Source of the DNA: Sulfitobacter mediterraneus
Lineage (GTDB): Bacteria; Pseudomonadota; Alphaproteobacteria; Rhodobacterales; Rhodobacteraceae
Assembly: GCF_016801775.1 (NCBI RefSeq)
Contig: NZ_CP069004.1
Coordinates: forward strand, 372,001 to 436,000
Direction: 5' to 3'
Length of the DNA stretch: 64,000 nucleotides
The position numbers and the translations under genes were made by a program. The number at the start of each line of letters is the position of its first letter. Position 1 is the first letter of the stretch. Of the stretch, positions 16,314 to 25,214 are shown piece after piece. A model generated the notes under the pieces. The model had not been told where the DNA came from. It did not search any database and saw nothing but the letters and a program-made list of their open reading frames with translations.

Positions 16314-19300
16314 ATGAGCACAAGACTTGCCACAGGTGGCCGCCTGCTGAACACTGACAAACCGGTCAATTTTTCCTTCAACGGCAAACAGATGCGCGGT
16401 TATGAGGGCGATACGCTGGCCTCAGCCTTGTTGGCCAACGACCAGATGTTGATGGGCCGTTCGTTCAAATACCACCGCCCGCGCGGCGTGGTCGCTTCCG
16501 GCGCAGAAGAACCCAACGGTCTGGTCAATCTGGGGTCCGAGGGCAAATTTGAGCCGAACCAGCGTGTCACCACCACCGAGATTTTCGAGGGGCTTGAGGC
16601 AACCAGCCAGAACCACTGGCCCAGCCTTGAATTTGACGTTGGCGCGATCAACAAGCACCTCAGCCGGTTTTTGCCAGCAGGTTTCTACTACAAGATGTTC
16701 ATGTACCCTCGCGCCGCGTGGAAACATGTCTACGAGCCGATCATCCGACATTCCGCCGGTCTGGGCAAAGCGCCCAAAAACACCGACGTGGACACCTATG
16801 AGCATTTCTATGCCTTCTGTGATGTTCTGGTGATTGGTGGCGGTGTGGCCGGGCTTGAGGCCGCGCGAACCGCCGGCCTCAGTGGTGCCAAGGTGCTGCT
16901 TCTGGAACAGACCGAACATTGGGGCGGACGTGCGCCAGTGGATGGCGGTACGGTTGACGGCAAACCCGCCGCGGAATTTGTCGATGACCTGGTTGCAGAA
17001 TTGCAGGGCATGGAGAATGTGCAGATGCGCAGCCGCACCATGGGGGCAGGGGTTTATGACCACGGTTATGTGCTCGGCTATGAACGCCTGACGGACCACG
17101 CGCCACAAAAAGCCGGCCCGCGTCACCGCCTGTGGCGCATCCGCGCCGGTCATGTGATCACCGCAACCGGCGCGATTGAACGCCCGCTCAGCTTTGCGGG
17201 CAATGACATTCCCGGCGTGATGCTGGCCGCTGCTGTGCGCGACTATGTGGTCAACTGGGGCGTGTCGATTGGCGATCGCACCGTGGTCGTGACCAACAAT
17301 GACAATGCCTATCTTACCGCGATTGCGCTAAAACATGCGGGGCTTGATGTGCCCGCGATCCTCGATGCGCGGGTGCTGCCGCAAGACAGCATGCTGATGG
17401 CGCAGGCCAAGGCTTTGGGTATACGGGTGATGATGGGCCACGCGATTGCCTCCGTCAAAGGCGGCAAGCGGGTCACAGGCGTGAGCGTTTGTTCGCAAGC
17501 GGGCGAAGGCGCTGTGCTGGAAGAGATCGCCTGTGATGCCGTGGCCATGTCTGGCGGCTGGTCTCCGGTGGTGCACCTGTGGTCCCATTGTGGCGGCAAA
17601 CTGCGCTGGGACACGACGCAGGCCTGCTTTAGCCCCGATCTGGACAACCCGCCTAAAGGCGCAGACGGCATGGGTTTTGTGACCCCGGCAGGCGCGGCAT
17701 CGGGCATGTTCCCGCTTGATGATGTGCTCTGTGATGCTCATGCGGCGGCCGATGGCGTTGTCACCAGCCTTGGCTTCAAACTGCCCAAGGATGCAGCTGC
17801 CCCAAGCGCCGAACGCCGTGAAGAGGCGCCGATGGCCCCTGTATGGCTGATGCCGCAGGGCGCAAACGTCAAACTGCGTGAAAAGACATGGCTTGATTAT
17901 CAGAACGACGTGAAAGTGTCGGACGTGCGTCTGGCCGCCCAAGAAGGCTTCGTTTCAGTCGAACACGCCAAGCGCTATACCACCTTGGGCATGGCGACGG
18001 ATCAAGGTAAGCTGAGTAACATCAACGGCTTGGCTACGTTGGCCGGGGCGCTGGACGCGGATATCCCTACGGTTGGCACCACCACGTTCCGCCCGCCCTA
18101 TCACCCGATTTCGATGGCCTCCATCGGCGGTGAGGCGCGCGGTCCGGTGTTCCAGCCCATCCGCCGCACACCGATGCATGACTGGCACGAGGCCAACGGG
18201 GCAGAGTTTGAACCGGTCGGCCAGTGGCGTCGCCCCTATGCCTTCAAACGTGGCAACGAAACCACTCATGACGCGGTCAACCGCGAGGTCAAGAACACCC
18301 GGACCAACATGGGCCTGCTCGATGCCTCCACCCTTGGCAAGATCATCGTCAAAGGGCCGGACGCGGGCAAATTCCTCGACATGCTCTACACCAACATGAT
18401 GTCGACCCTGAAGCCGGGCAAATGCCGCTACGGCCTGATGTGCAGCGAGAACGGTTTTCTGATCGACGATGGCGTGGTTGCGCGGATCGATGAGGATACA
18501 TGGCTGTGCCACACAACCACCGGCGGCGCGGAAACCATCCATGGTCACATGGAAGAATGGTTGCAAACCGAATGGTGGGATTGGGATGTCTATGTGGCCA
18601 ATGTGACCGAACAATACGCACAGGTTGCGGTCGTTGGCCCCAACGCCCGCAAATGCCTTGAAAAGCTGGGCGGCACCGATGTCTCGAAAGAGGCGCTTGG
18701 CTTTATGGAGTGGGTCGATGGTGAATTGGGCGGTTTCAAATGCCGGATTTACCGGATCTCTTTCTCGGGCGAGCTGTCTTACGAGATCGCCGTGGATGCC
18801 AGCCATGGGCAGGCCTTCTGGGATGCGCTGATGGTGGCGGGCAATGATCTGGGCGTGATGCCTTATGGCACCGAATGTCTGCACATTCTGCGCGCTGAAA
18901 AGGGCTTTATCATGATCGGGGACGAGACCGACGGCACCGTGATCCCGCAGGATCTGGGCCTGCACTGGGCCTTGTCGAAAAAGAAAGAAGACTATCTGGG
19001 CAAACGGGCGCAGGAACGCAGCCATATGGCGGATCCCACCCGGTGGAAGCTGGTTGGCCTTGAAACCACCGATGGCAGCACCTTGCCGGATGGTGCCTAT
19101 GCGGTGGGCGAAGGCACCAATGCAAACGGCCAGCGCAATATGATCGGGCGGGTCACATCGACCTATCATTCGGCCAATCTGGACCGCGGCATTGCAATGG
19201 GTCTGGTGCTCAACGGGCCGGACCGCATGGGCGAGGTCATCGACTTCCCCGGCACCGATGGCAAGACCTACCACGCCCGTATCGTGGACCCTGTATTTTA

Positions 19301-19331
19301 TGACAAAGAAGGGGAGAAGCAGAATGTCTGA
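16314..19331 (+). CDS. soxA: Sarcosine oxidase subunit alpha
   Basis: A 1005-aa subunit, the normal length for the family. The N-terminal 100 residues are the ferredoxin-like domain (FNGKQMRGYEGDTLASALLAN, then RSFKYHRPRGVVASGAEEPN). At about residue 170 begins a dinucleotide-binding domain with VLVIGGGVAGLEAARTAG. From about residue 640 to the end is a glycine-cleavage T-protein-like fold (GLLDASTLGKIIVKGPDAG, CLHILRAEKGFIMIGDETDG) that binds tetrahydrofolate and captures the sarcosine methyl group as 5,10-methylene-THF. Its last eight bases overlap the soxG start, so alpha and gamma are translationally coupled. Confidence 0.97.
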   Translation: MSTRLATGGRLLNTDKPVNFSFNGKQMRGYEGDTLASALLANDQMLMGRSFKYHRPRGVVASGAEEPNGLVNLGSEGKFEPNQRVTTTEIFEGLEATSQNHWPSLEFDVGAINKHLSRFLPAGFYYKMFMYPRAAWKHVYEPIIRHSAGLGKAPKNTDVDTYEHFYAFCDVLVIGGGVAGLEAARTAGLSGAKVLLLEQTEHWGGRAPVDGGTVDGKPAAEFVDDLVAELQGMENVQMRSRTMGAGVYDHGYVLGYERLTDHAPQKAGPRHRLWRIRAGHVITATGAIERPLSFAGNDIPGVMLAAAVRDYVVNWGVSIGDRTVVVTNNDNAYLTAIALKHAGLDVPAILDARVLPQDSMLMAQAKALGIRVMMGHAIASVKGGKRVTGVSVCSQAGEGAVLEEIACDAVAMSGGWSPVVHLWSHCGGKLRWDTTQACFSPDLDNPPKGADGMGFVTPAGAASGMFPLDDVLCDAHAAADGVVTSLGFKLPKDAAAPSAERREEAPMAPVWLMPQGANVKLREKTWLDYQNDVKVSDVRLAAQEGFVSVEHAKRYTTLGMATDQGKLSNINGLATLAGALDADIPTVGTTTFRPPYHPISMASIGGEARGPVFQPIRRTPMHDWHEANGAEFEPVGQWRRPYAFKRGNETTHDAVNREVKNTRTNMGLLDASTLGKIIVKGPDAGKFLDMLYTNMMSTLKPGKCRYGLMCSENGFLIDDGVVARIDEDTWLCHTTTGGAETIHGHMEEWLQTEWWDWDVYVANVTEQYAQVAVVGPNARKCLEKLGGTDVSKEALGFMEWVDGELGGFKCRIYRISFSGELSYEIAVDASHGQAFWDALMVAGNDLGVMPYGTECLHILRAEKGFIMIGDETDGTVIPQDLGLHWALSKKKEDYLGKRAQERSHMADPTRWKLVGLETTDGSTLPDGAYAVGEGTNANGQRNMIGRVTSTYHSANLDRGIAMGLVLNGPDRMGEVIDFPGTDGKTYHARIVDPVFYDKEGEKQNV

Positions 19332-19893
19332 GCCCGTCACAGCCCTGAACAATGCCAGCGAAACCAATGGCATCGCCGCGATCCGCGAGTTGGGTCCGCT
19401 GGGTATGATCACCCTGCGCGGTGATCTGTCTGCCGCCTATCTGCGCACTCTGACAACCAAGCTGACGGGCGCAAAATTTCCCGATGTGCGGGAATGTCAT
19501 GTGGATGGCGAGAACGGATTGGCGTGGATGTCACCGGATGAATTGCTGGTCATGTGTCCCTATGCAGAGGCGAACGGTCATGTGGCCCGCATGAGCGAAG
19601 CCCTGTCAGGGAAACATGCGTTGGTGGCCAATGTGTCAGACGCCCGCGCGGTGTTTGAAGTCAAAGGCCCCAATGCCCGTGAGGTGATGGCCAAACTGGC
19701 CCCCGTGGACCTGACGCCCGCAAGCTTCACCCCCGGCATGTTCCGCCGCAGCCGGATGGCGCAGGTGCCCGCCGCCTTTTGGATGCGCGACGCGGAAACC
19801 TTTCAGATCATCTGTTTCCGCTCCGTCGCGCAATACATGTTTGACCTGCTCAAGATCGCGGCGCAGCCGGGGTCGGAAGTGGGGCATTTCTGA
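19324..19893 (+). CDS. soxG: Sarcosine oxidase subunit gamma
   Basis: A 189-aa subunit related to the T-protein fold (YgfZ/GcvT-like). It carries LRGDLSAAYLRTLTTKLTG, DELLVMCPYAEA, VSDARAVFEVKGPNAREVMAKL and the conserved FRRSRMAQVPAAFWMRD. It contacts the alpha subunit. ATG 19324 overlaps soxA by eight bases. This is the last gene of the sox operon, since a strong terminator begins 36 bases after the stop. No folD, purU or glyA gene follows, although these often accompany soxBDAG elsewhere, so C1 disposal is encoded elsewhere in the genome. Confidence 0.93.
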   Translation: MSEPVTALNNASETNGIAAIRELGPLGMITLRGDLSAAYLRTLTTKLTGAKFPDVRECHVDGENGLAWMSPDELLVMCPYAEANGHVARMSEALSGKHALVANVSDARAVFEVKGPNAREVMAKLAPVDLTPASFTPGMFRRSRMAQVPAAFWMRDAETFQIICFRSVAQYMFDLLKIAAQPGSEVGHF

Positions 19894-19928
19894 CAATCAA
19901 AATGCCAGTTTCGCGATAGATTTGAAAG

Positions 19929-19966
19929 TGGGCGGCATTACCAAACGGTAATTTGCCGCCCATTTT
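19929..19966 (+). terminator. Compound intrinsic terminator of the sox operon
   Basis: TGGGCGGC (19929-19936) pairs with GCCGCCCA (19955-19962). Inside it ATTACC pairs with GGTAAT around an AAAC loop, giving a long nested hairpin followed by TTTT. It lies just after soxG and cleanly separates the sox operon from the secreted-protein pair. Confidence 0.85.
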
Positions 19967-20034
19967 CACTTTTGGGTTGTGTCTCAGGTGTACAGTGATA
20001 TTCACACCTTGAAACACAACTGAAAGATGAATGA

Positions 20035-20436
20035 ATGACTCGTTTTTTCCTTGCCGCCATGACGGCTCTCGCTTTGCCAATTGGCGCGATGGCTGAAGCC
20101 TACGATTGTGAAACCAAGCATTTTGGTAGTGGAGGCTGGGTGCCTGAGCGGATTATTCTTGCGTATGACACCGAGGCAAAGGTCGGATCGGCCTTTGATT
20201 CGATGATCAATCATCTTCACAAAGCGCCCATTCCAGTTGATTGGTCCGCACGCTCTGACACGTCTTTTACTTTCAAGTGGAAATTGCGAGGCCTCAAGGC
20301 GACAAACGGCGGCAAAGGCATCAACAGCTATCGCGTCACGCTATTCACATCTCTAAACAAGTTCACTTTGAGCGGGCAACGTCATGGTTATGACAATGTG
20401 ATCAGTGCCTCGGGCACCTGCAAAAAGATCAAGTAG
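20035..20436 (+). CDS. Secreted hypothetical protein, tandem paralogue A
   Basis: A 133-aa protein with a signal peptide (MTRFFLAAMTALALPIGAMA, cleavage before EAYDC). The mature part is small and beta-rich, with one cysteine near the N-terminus (YDC) and one near the C-terminus (SGTCKK), positioned for a disulfide that would close the fold. It can be aligned by eye to the next gene along its length: YDC, a GW-V/I-P block, a NxxxKAP/NNAP block, an N-Y/F-x-YR block, HGYD/HYD, and ASGTCKK/ATGVCKK. No family is recognised. An export role and periplasmic location are inferred from the signal peptide. Confidence 0.8.
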   Translation: MTRFFLAAMTALALPIGAMAEAYDCETKHFGSGGWVPERIILAYDTEAKVGSAFDSMINHLHKAPIPVDWSARSDTSFTFKWKLRGLKATNGGKGINSYRVTLFTSLNKFTLSGQRHGYDNVISASGTCKKIK

Positions 20437-20450
20437 ACTAGGATGATGTA

Positions 20451-20867
20451 ATGAAGAATTTTTTGTTTTCTGTCGTTGCTATGTCTCTCCTTGCGAAAGC
20501 TGCGGCGGCATCCCCCGGTTATATGTATGACTGCGACCTGCAGGGTACCGATAAGGCCTATGGCTGGATCACGCCCAAAATGGCCTTTGTCGTTGAAGAA
20601 CAAGGCGACGTGAAGGTTGTGGATGGGGTGGTGCTGCACTTCAACAACGCCCCACTTGAAACCAAAGTTCTGAGGAACGACGGCAAGCGGATGATCCTCA
20701 GATGGGTGGTGACAAACGCAAAAGCCGACAGCGGCCGCACCTTCAACAACTTTCGGTACCGCGCCTCTCTGAGCAAGAGTTCGGGCAAGGTCGAAGTCAC
20801 TGCTATACCGGCCCATTATGACACCGGTGTGCGTGCGACAGGGGTTTGCAAGAAACGGACGAAATAA
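20451..20867 (+). CDS. Secreted hypothetical protein, tandem paralogue B
   Basis: A 138-aa protein with a signal peptide (MKNFLFSVVAMSLLAKAAAA) and the same cysteine frame as the previous gene (YDC at the start of the mature chain, ATGVCKKRTK at the end). It begins 14 bases after paralogue A stops, so the two are co-transcribed. Identity between them is low, which points to an old duplication or relaxed selection. The mature chain is basic near the end. Function is unknown; the lipocalin-like alternation of strands is only an impression. sodB follows after 96 bases. Confidence 0.8.
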   Translation: MKNFLFSVVAMSLLAKAAAASPGYMYDCDLQGTDKAYGWITPKMAFVVEEQGDVKVVDGVVLHFNNAPLETKVLRNDGKRMILRWVVTNAKADSGRTFNNFRYRASLSKSSGKVEVTAIPAHYDTGVRATGVCKKRTK

Positions 20868-20963
20868 CGCCTATAGCCTCCATTTGCACGACTGGACCTT
20901 GACGAATGCCCTTCAGGCACTCCATGTGATGCAGACGCAATTTCTAATCAGGAGGCCCACCTC

Positions 20964-21563
20964 ATGGCTTTTTCACTTCCCGATCTTCCTTATGCACACG
21001 ATGCTCTTGCCTCAAAGGGCATGAGCGCCGAAACCCTCGAATTTCATCACGATAAGCACCACAATGCTTATGTTGTGAACGGCAACAAAGCCATTGAGGG
21101 CACCGAATGGGAGGGCAAATCGCTCGAAGAGATCATCAAGGGCACCTATGATGCGGGTGCCGTTGCGCAGAATGGTATCTTCAACAACATCAGCCAGCTG
21201 TGGAACCACAACCAGTTCTGGGAAATGATGGGGCCGGATGGCAATGCGATGCCGGGCGAGCTTGAAAAAGCGATCAACGAAAGCTTTGGTTCTGTCGACA
21301 AGATGAAAGACGAATTCAAAGCGGCTGGCGCGGGTCAATTCGGCTCTGGCTGGGCATGGCTCGTCAAGGACACCGACGGTGGTTTGAAAGTGACCAAAAC
21401 AGAAAATGGCGTGAACCCGCTGTGCTTTGGCCAGACTGCGCTGCTCGGCTGTGACGTATGGGAGCATTCCTACTACATCGATTTCCGCAATGCGCGTCCG
21501 GACTACCTGTCGAACTTCCTCGACAACCTTGTGAACTGGGAAAACGTGGCGTCGCGCCTGTAA
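20964..21563 (+). CDS. sodB: Superoxide dismutase, iron type
   Basis: A 199-aa Fe/Mn-family superoxide dismutase that turns superoxide into oxygen and hydrogen peroxide in the cytoplasm. The four metal ligands lie in LEFHHDKHHNAYV (His near 27), LWNHNQFWEMM (His near 75), and CDVWEHSYYIDF (Asp and His near 160). AQNGIFNNISQLWNHNQFW and FGSGWAWLVKD favour the iron form, though metal choice cannot be settled from sequence. ATG 20964 follows a strong AGGAGG at 20950-20955. A perfect 13-bp hairpin begins 17 bases after the stop. Confidence 0.96.
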   Translation: MAFSLPDLPYAHDALASKGMSAETLEFHHDKHHNAYVVNGNKAIEGTEWEGKSLEEIIKGTYDAGAVAQNGIFNNISQLWNHNQFWEMMGPDGNAMPGELEKAINESFGSVDKMKDEFKAAGAGQFGSGWAWLVKDTDGGLKVTKTENGVNPLCFGQTALLGCDVWEHSYYIDFRNARPDYLSNFLDNLVNWENVASRL

Positions 21564-21579
21564 GCCCTTTCTAAGTTAT

Positions 21580-21611
21580 GCGCAGCGTGCCGCACGGCCG
21601 GCACGCTGCGC
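21580..21611 (+). terminator. Hairpin after sodB
   Basis: GCGCAGCGTGCCG (21580-21592) pairs perfectly with CGGCACGCTGCGC (21599-21611) around a 6-base loop. The downstream sequence is CCCTCTC rather than a T run, so it may act as an mRNA 3' stabiliser as much as a terminator. Confidence 0.7.
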
Positions 21612-21803
21612 CCCTCTCGAGATTGGCTGTCGATGCACATCTGCATCCGCCAAGCCGCCGGCATCTTTACCTTTCCCGTCAACTAGACCCTTCAACAGGT
21701 CGGTCACCGCGAGGCGATCTTGCCTGACCTAAGCCGGGCGCCACCCGGCGAGTTCCGTCCATGATTTTGGCTTGAGAAACAGCGTTCAGACAGACCTCGC
21801 AAT

Positions 21804-21828
21804 GGAACTACTCCGCCCCCCAAACGTT
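21804..21828 (+). promoter_or_regulatory. Candidate EcfG-type (general stress) promoter
   Basis: GGAAC (21804-21808), a 16-base spacer, and CGTT (21825-21828) match the -35/-10 pair reported for alphaproteobacterial general-stress sigma factors of the EcfG type (GGAAC-N16-17-CGTT). It lies 38 bases before the ATG at 21866, a suitable distance. No other intergenic region I read in this window carries the pair. Whether this lineage encodes EcfG cannot be seen here; some Rhodobacterales are thought to lack it. Confidence 0.55.
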
Positions 21829-21865
21829 GATTTTCAGATGGAAATACAACAAACAGGAGGCCCCC

Positions 21866-22075
21866 ATGGCAGAGCGACACCGCTCCAACGACGGCAGCAA
21901 AGACAGCGAAAAGATCCTCGGAGACACCACCCGGATCAGCCAGCAAGGCCGCTCCGGCGGAGATTTGCAACGGGATGTGGCGACGCAGGATGAGGAAAAA
22001 CGCGCCAAGGAACGCCCCGCTGGCGCGACCCGCGTCACCGGCCAAGACAAACGCAACCATGGAGATGCAGCATGA
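21866..22075 (+). CDS. 69-aa hydrophilic protein, hypothetical
   Basis: A very polar 69-aa protein (MAERHRSNDGSKDSEK ... QDKRNHGDAA), rich in Asp, Glu, Arg, Lys and Gly, with no cysteine and no hydrophobic core, so probably disordered. Such composition is typical of small stress or hydrophilin-like proteins, but no family is recognised. ATG 21866 is preceded by AGGAGG at 21855-21860. Its stop overlaps the start of the host-attachment-family gene (ATGA), so the two are translationally coupled and share the possible EcfG-type promoter. Confidence 0.7.
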   Translation: MAERHRSNDGSKDSEKILGDTTRISQQGRSGGDLQRDVATQDEEKRAKERPAGATRVTGQDKRNHGDAA

Positions 22076-22527
22076 CCCAGATCGACAATGGCACTTGGGT
22101 TTTGATCGCAGATGGCGAAAAAGCCCTTTTTCTTGAAAACAAGACGGACGGCCAAGATCCTTTTCTCGAAGTTTTCCGCGAAGAGGAACAGGACAATCCA
22201 CCCAACCGCGAGCAGGCCGCCAATCGGCCAGGACGGTTCAACGACGGACCTTCCGTGCATCGTTCAGCGGTTGATGATACGGATTGGCATGAACTGGCCA
22301 AGGACCGGTTTGCCCATGACCTTGCAGATATTCTCTACAAACAGGCGCACAAGGGCCGGTTCGACAAACTGGTGATCGTCGCGCCGCCAAACACGTTGGG
22401 AGAATTGCGGCAGGAATTGCATCAGGAGGTCACGCAAAAGGTGATCGGCGAAGTGCCCAAAACACTGACCAATCACCCGATTGACGAGATCGAAAAGATT
22501 GTGAGCACGGAGTTGGCCGCAGCCTAA
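22072..22527 (+). CDS. Host attachment family protein (PF10116)
   Basis: A 151-aa protein of the family named for an Agrobacterium gene said to be required for attachment to host cells. Typical blocks are TWVLIADGEKALFLEN at the N-terminus, RPGRFNDG, and KLVIVAPPNTLGELRQEL near residues 99-116, which resembles the release-factor eRF1 domain-3-like fold. There is no signal peptide, so the product is cytoplasmic and a direct adhesive role is doubtful. In many alphaproteobacteria such genes belong to stress regulons; the promoter candidate upstream fits that. Its role here is unproven. Confidence 0.85.
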   Translation: MTQIDNGTWVLIADGEKALFLENKTDGQDPFLEVFREEEQDNPPNREQAANRPGRFNDGPSVHRSAVDDTDWHELAKDRFAHDLADILYKQAHKGRFDKLVIVAPPNTLGELRQELHQEVTQKVIGEVPKTLTNHPIDEIEKIVSTELAAA

Positions 22528-22841
22528 GCTTGTGCAATCCGGTGGCGGGGCAGGGGCCTGGCGGCCGGAGACCGGTTTTGGCCCTAGCAGATGTGGCAAA
22601 CGCGCCACATGATGCAATCTGTTCAGATCACTGATTTGAGCGGCTGTCGCAGGCCATTTTGGGAGGCGGCAGCCGCAGCGCGGTTCCGGCAAGTCCGTCG
22701 GCGCCGCTGCCCGGCTTTCCGGCCGAAACTTGGACTGGTGGCGCCTGACACTGGCTTTCCGGCCACTGAAAGTTGGTCGCCAATCCTCGGTCAGGCCGCC
22801 CGCCGCAGCATCCAAAAAGACCTGAGGAGATGCCCATTTCG
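22528..22841. other. Intergenic region without a recognisable gene
   Basis: A 314-bp gap between converging genes. Open frames here are GC-rich and have no plausible ribosome binding site or family. One notable point is an imperfect internal duplication: GGCTTTCCGGCC occurs at about 22714-22725 and again at 22752-22763, each followed by a similar GAAA-containing stretch. It might be decayed sequence. No clear terminator is seen. Confidence 0.4.
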
Positions 22842-23393
22842 TCAGGTCAAATCGTTTTGAATCTTATCCAATGCAATCGCAGCACTGTCGCAAATCGTGA
22901 TATATCCAAGCACGCTGGCATCCGCGAAGCCGCGCGCCACGACATGCTCCAGAAGTGACATGAGCGGATCCCAGTAACCATTTGTATTTACAAGATAAAC
23001 GGGTTTCTCATGCAGGCCCAGTTGCCGCCAGGTCAGCACCTCGAACAGCTCGTCCAATGACCCTGCACCGCCGGGCAAGACCGCCACGGCGTCACAGTTC
23101 ATGAACATCACCTTTTTGCGTTCATGCATGGTTTCCGTCACCACGTAACTGGTCAAATCGGTCTTTCCGACCTCCCAGTCGACAAGGTGTTTGGGGATCA
23201 CACCAAAGGTGGTTCCACCCGCCGATTGCGCGGCCCGTGCCACGCTTCCCATAAGCCCGACATCGCCCGCACCATAGACCAGCCGCAGGCCCGATTTGGC
23301 CAATCCGCGGCCCAAACCTTCGGCGTCTGCGGTATAGGCCGGATCGTCGCCGGGGCGCGATCCACAATAAACGCAAACTGATTTCTGTGCCAT
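22842..23393 (-). CDS. LOG family protein (Rossmann-fold, TIGR00730 type)
   Basis: A 183-aa protein of the LONELY GUY family, whose members release free cytokinin bases or hydrolyse nucleotide 5'-monophosphates at the N-glycosidic bond. It begins SVCVYCGSRPGDDPAY, and carries LVYGAGDVGLMGSVARAA, TMHERKKVMF and the active-site motif PGGAGSLDELFE (about 107-118). ATG 23393 is preceded by a strong AGGAGG. A longer in-frame extension runs into the divergent LysM gene and is not credible. Bacterial substrate is unknown. Confidence 0.92.
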   Translation of the reverse strand: MAQKSVCVYCGSRPGDDPAYTADAEGLGRGLAKSGLRLVYGAGDVGLMGSVARAAQSAGGTTFGVIPKHLVDWEVGKTDLTSYVVTETMHERKKVMFMNCDAVAVLPGGAGSLDELFEVLTWRQLGLHEKPVYLVNTNGYWDPLMSLLEHVVARGFADASVLGYITICDSAAIALDKIQNDLT

Positions 23394-23493
23394 GTTGCCT
23401 CCTGAGCCAAAAAAAATGCAGCGCTTTGGGGGCGCGTTTTGACCCGTGTTAGACTGCTTGCTAGAAAGGCTCAACCTTGGGGGAACGAAAGTC

Positions 23494-25203
23494 ATGAGCA
23501 AGTTTTTGGCCGGTCTGGGTGGCGCGTCAGGCGTCACGGTGGCGGGTGTTATCGGTGTGGTCATCGCGGGAGTGGTGGCATGGGTGCAGTTTGGCCGCGA
23601 GGACAGCGTCGCCGTGATACCCGCTGCACAGGTAGAGCCAGACCCCGCGCCGGTGGTGCAGGAGACCGAAACCGCAAGCGCGTCCAAGCCGGAAACCGCC
23701 TCCGAGCCTGAGGTAAACGTGGACGCGGAGACCCCAACCACAGCAGAGCCAGAAGCCGAAGCCGAAGCCCCCCCGGAAGATCCAGAGGTGGTCCAAGCCC
23801 CCCTGCCGCCAGCCTTTGACGAAGTGCGCCGCGAGGCGGACGGGATGACAGTGATCGCCGGACGCGCAGTGCCGGGTGCAGTTGTACAAATCCTTCAAGA
23901 TGGCGTGCAGATTGCCAAAACCACGGCTGATGGGTCGGGCAAGTTTGCGGCCTTGATGATGATCCTGCCTGACGGAAAGCCGCATGCGTTGTCCTTGTTG
24001 CAGGTGATCGACGGGGCTGAGGTCTTGTCGGAGGGCGAGATCATTCTCGCGCCGCTGTCTGCACCTGTGGTGGTGGCAGAAGTCGAAGCGGACGCCGAAG
24101 CCGAAGTCGAAGCGGAAGCCAAAGCCGTAGCGGAAGCCAAAGCCGAAGCGGAAGCGCCAGAAACGGGAACCCAAGCAACAGCGCCACAAACCGTGGATGT
24201 GACAGCTGCGGCAGAGCCACCCGCCAAGGCAGGTGAGACGCCACAGACAGCGCAGATCGCAACGCCGGCAACGCCCGAGCCCACAGCGCAGGTAGCGTCA
24301 GAAAACGTGACCCAACCGGCGCCCCAAGTCGCGCAAGCGGGGGAAGAAAGCAGCGAAAGCGCCACGCCTTCGGCAGCGGTCCCGCAGGCGGTGCAGGAGG
24401 CTCCCACCGAAACAGCGGAACCGGCAAAAGGGGTCGCCGCAGCAGACGCTGAACCCACCGAAGCACCGAAGGTATCAGAAGCACCTGCCGCGTCAGCCCC
24501 CGCAACCGTCGCCACCGCAGAAACAACATCGGAAGAAACGGCTGAAGCTGCACCCGTAGCATCAGTTACTGTGCCAGAGCCGACTGAGACCAAAGTGGCA
24601 GAGGCTGCACCGACAGCCGAAGCAAAGGTCGAACCCAAGGCCGAGGAAACGCCTAAGGAAGAAGCCCCAGCGCAGGTGGCGGTGCTCAAATCCACCTCGG
24701 AAGGTGTTGAATTGCTCAACCCTGCCACGCCGGTGATCGACAATAGCGTCGCACTTGACACGATCAGCTATGCAGACAACGGCGACGTTTTGCTGTCGGG
24801 CCGGGCAAAGGGTGACACACGCAGCATCCGGGCTTATCTGGACAATGCTGCCATCGCCGATTTCCCGGTTGCCGATGACGGGCGTTGGGGCGGTACGGTG
24901 CAAGGCATCGCGGCGGGCATCTATACCCTTCGGGTTGACGGGCTTGCCCCATCCGGCAGCGTGACACACCGGCTTGAAACCCCCTTCAAACGTGAATCCC
25001 AGACGGTTCTGGCCGAGGCCACGCAAGACCTTGAAGGGCCGATCAAAGCGATCACGGTCCAGAAAGGTGCAACGCTTTGGGCCATTGCGCGGGACCGTTA
25101 CGGTGACGGGTTGCTTTATGTGCGGGTGTTTGACGCCAATCGCGATGCGATCCGCGACCCTGATCTAATCTACCCCGGACAGGTGTTTGATCTGCCCGAC
25201 TGA
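23494..25203 (+). CDS. LysM-domain protein with long Ala/Glu/Pro-rich linker
   Basis: A 569-aa protein. It has an N-terminal transmembrane helix ([21 protein letters not shown], about residues 12-32), then a low-complexity acidic stretch dominated by Ala, Glu, Pro, Thr and Val, interrupted by a small beta domain near residues 110-190 ([20 protein letters not shown]). A second such domain is near 425-490 ([21 protein letters not shown]). The C-terminal LysM is [20 protein letters not shown] ... [11 protein letters not shown]. LysM binds peptidoglycan, so the linker probably spans the periplasm from inner membrane to wall. This layout is common in alphaproteobacteria. ATG 23494 is chosen for the helix. 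Confidence 0.88.
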   Translation: MSKFLAGLGGASGVTVAGVIGVVIAGVVAWVQFGREDSVAVIPAAQVEPDPAPVVQETETASASKPETASEPEVNVDAETPTTAEPEAEAEAPPEDPEVVQAPLPPAFDEVRREADGMTVIAGRAVPGAVVQILQDGVQIAKTTADGSGKFAALMMILPDGKPHALSLLQVIDGAEVLSEGEIILAPLSAPVVVAEVEADAEAEVEAEAKAVAEAKAEAEAPETGTQATAPQTVDVTAAAEPPAKAGETPQTAQIATPATPEPTAQVASENVTQPAPQVAQAGEESSESATPSAAVPQAVQEAPTETAEPAKGVAAADAEPTEAPKVSEAPAASAPATVATAETTSEETAEAAPVASVTVPEPTETKVAEAAPTAEAKVEPKAEETPKEEAPAQVAVLKSTSEGVELLNPATPVIDNSVALDTISYADNGDVLLSGRAKGDTRSIRAYLDNAAIADFPVADDGRWGGTVQGIAAGIYTLRVDGLAPSGSVTHRLETPFKRESQTVLAEATQDLEGPIKAITVQKGATLWAIARDRYGDGLLYVRVFDANRDAIRDPDLIYPGQVFDLPD

Positions 25204-25214
25204 TGGAAAAGGGG

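Noticed and set aside
17955..19412. 485-codon open frame on the minus strand
   Set aside because: Antisense to soxA and soxG; no family features.
22591..22860. 89-codon frame between the host-attachment and LOG genes
   Set aside because: No ribosome binding site, Arg/Pro-rich composition, and overlap with the LOG gene end; treated as non-coding.
23394..23741. N-terminal extension of the LOG protein
   Set aside because: It would overlap the divergent LysM gene and lacks conservation; the ATG at 23393 has a strong AGGAGG site.
23895..24761. Ser/Ala-rich 288-codon frame on the minus strand
   Set aside because: It mirrors the repetitive Ala/Glu codons of the LysM protein linker and has no ribosome binding site of note.
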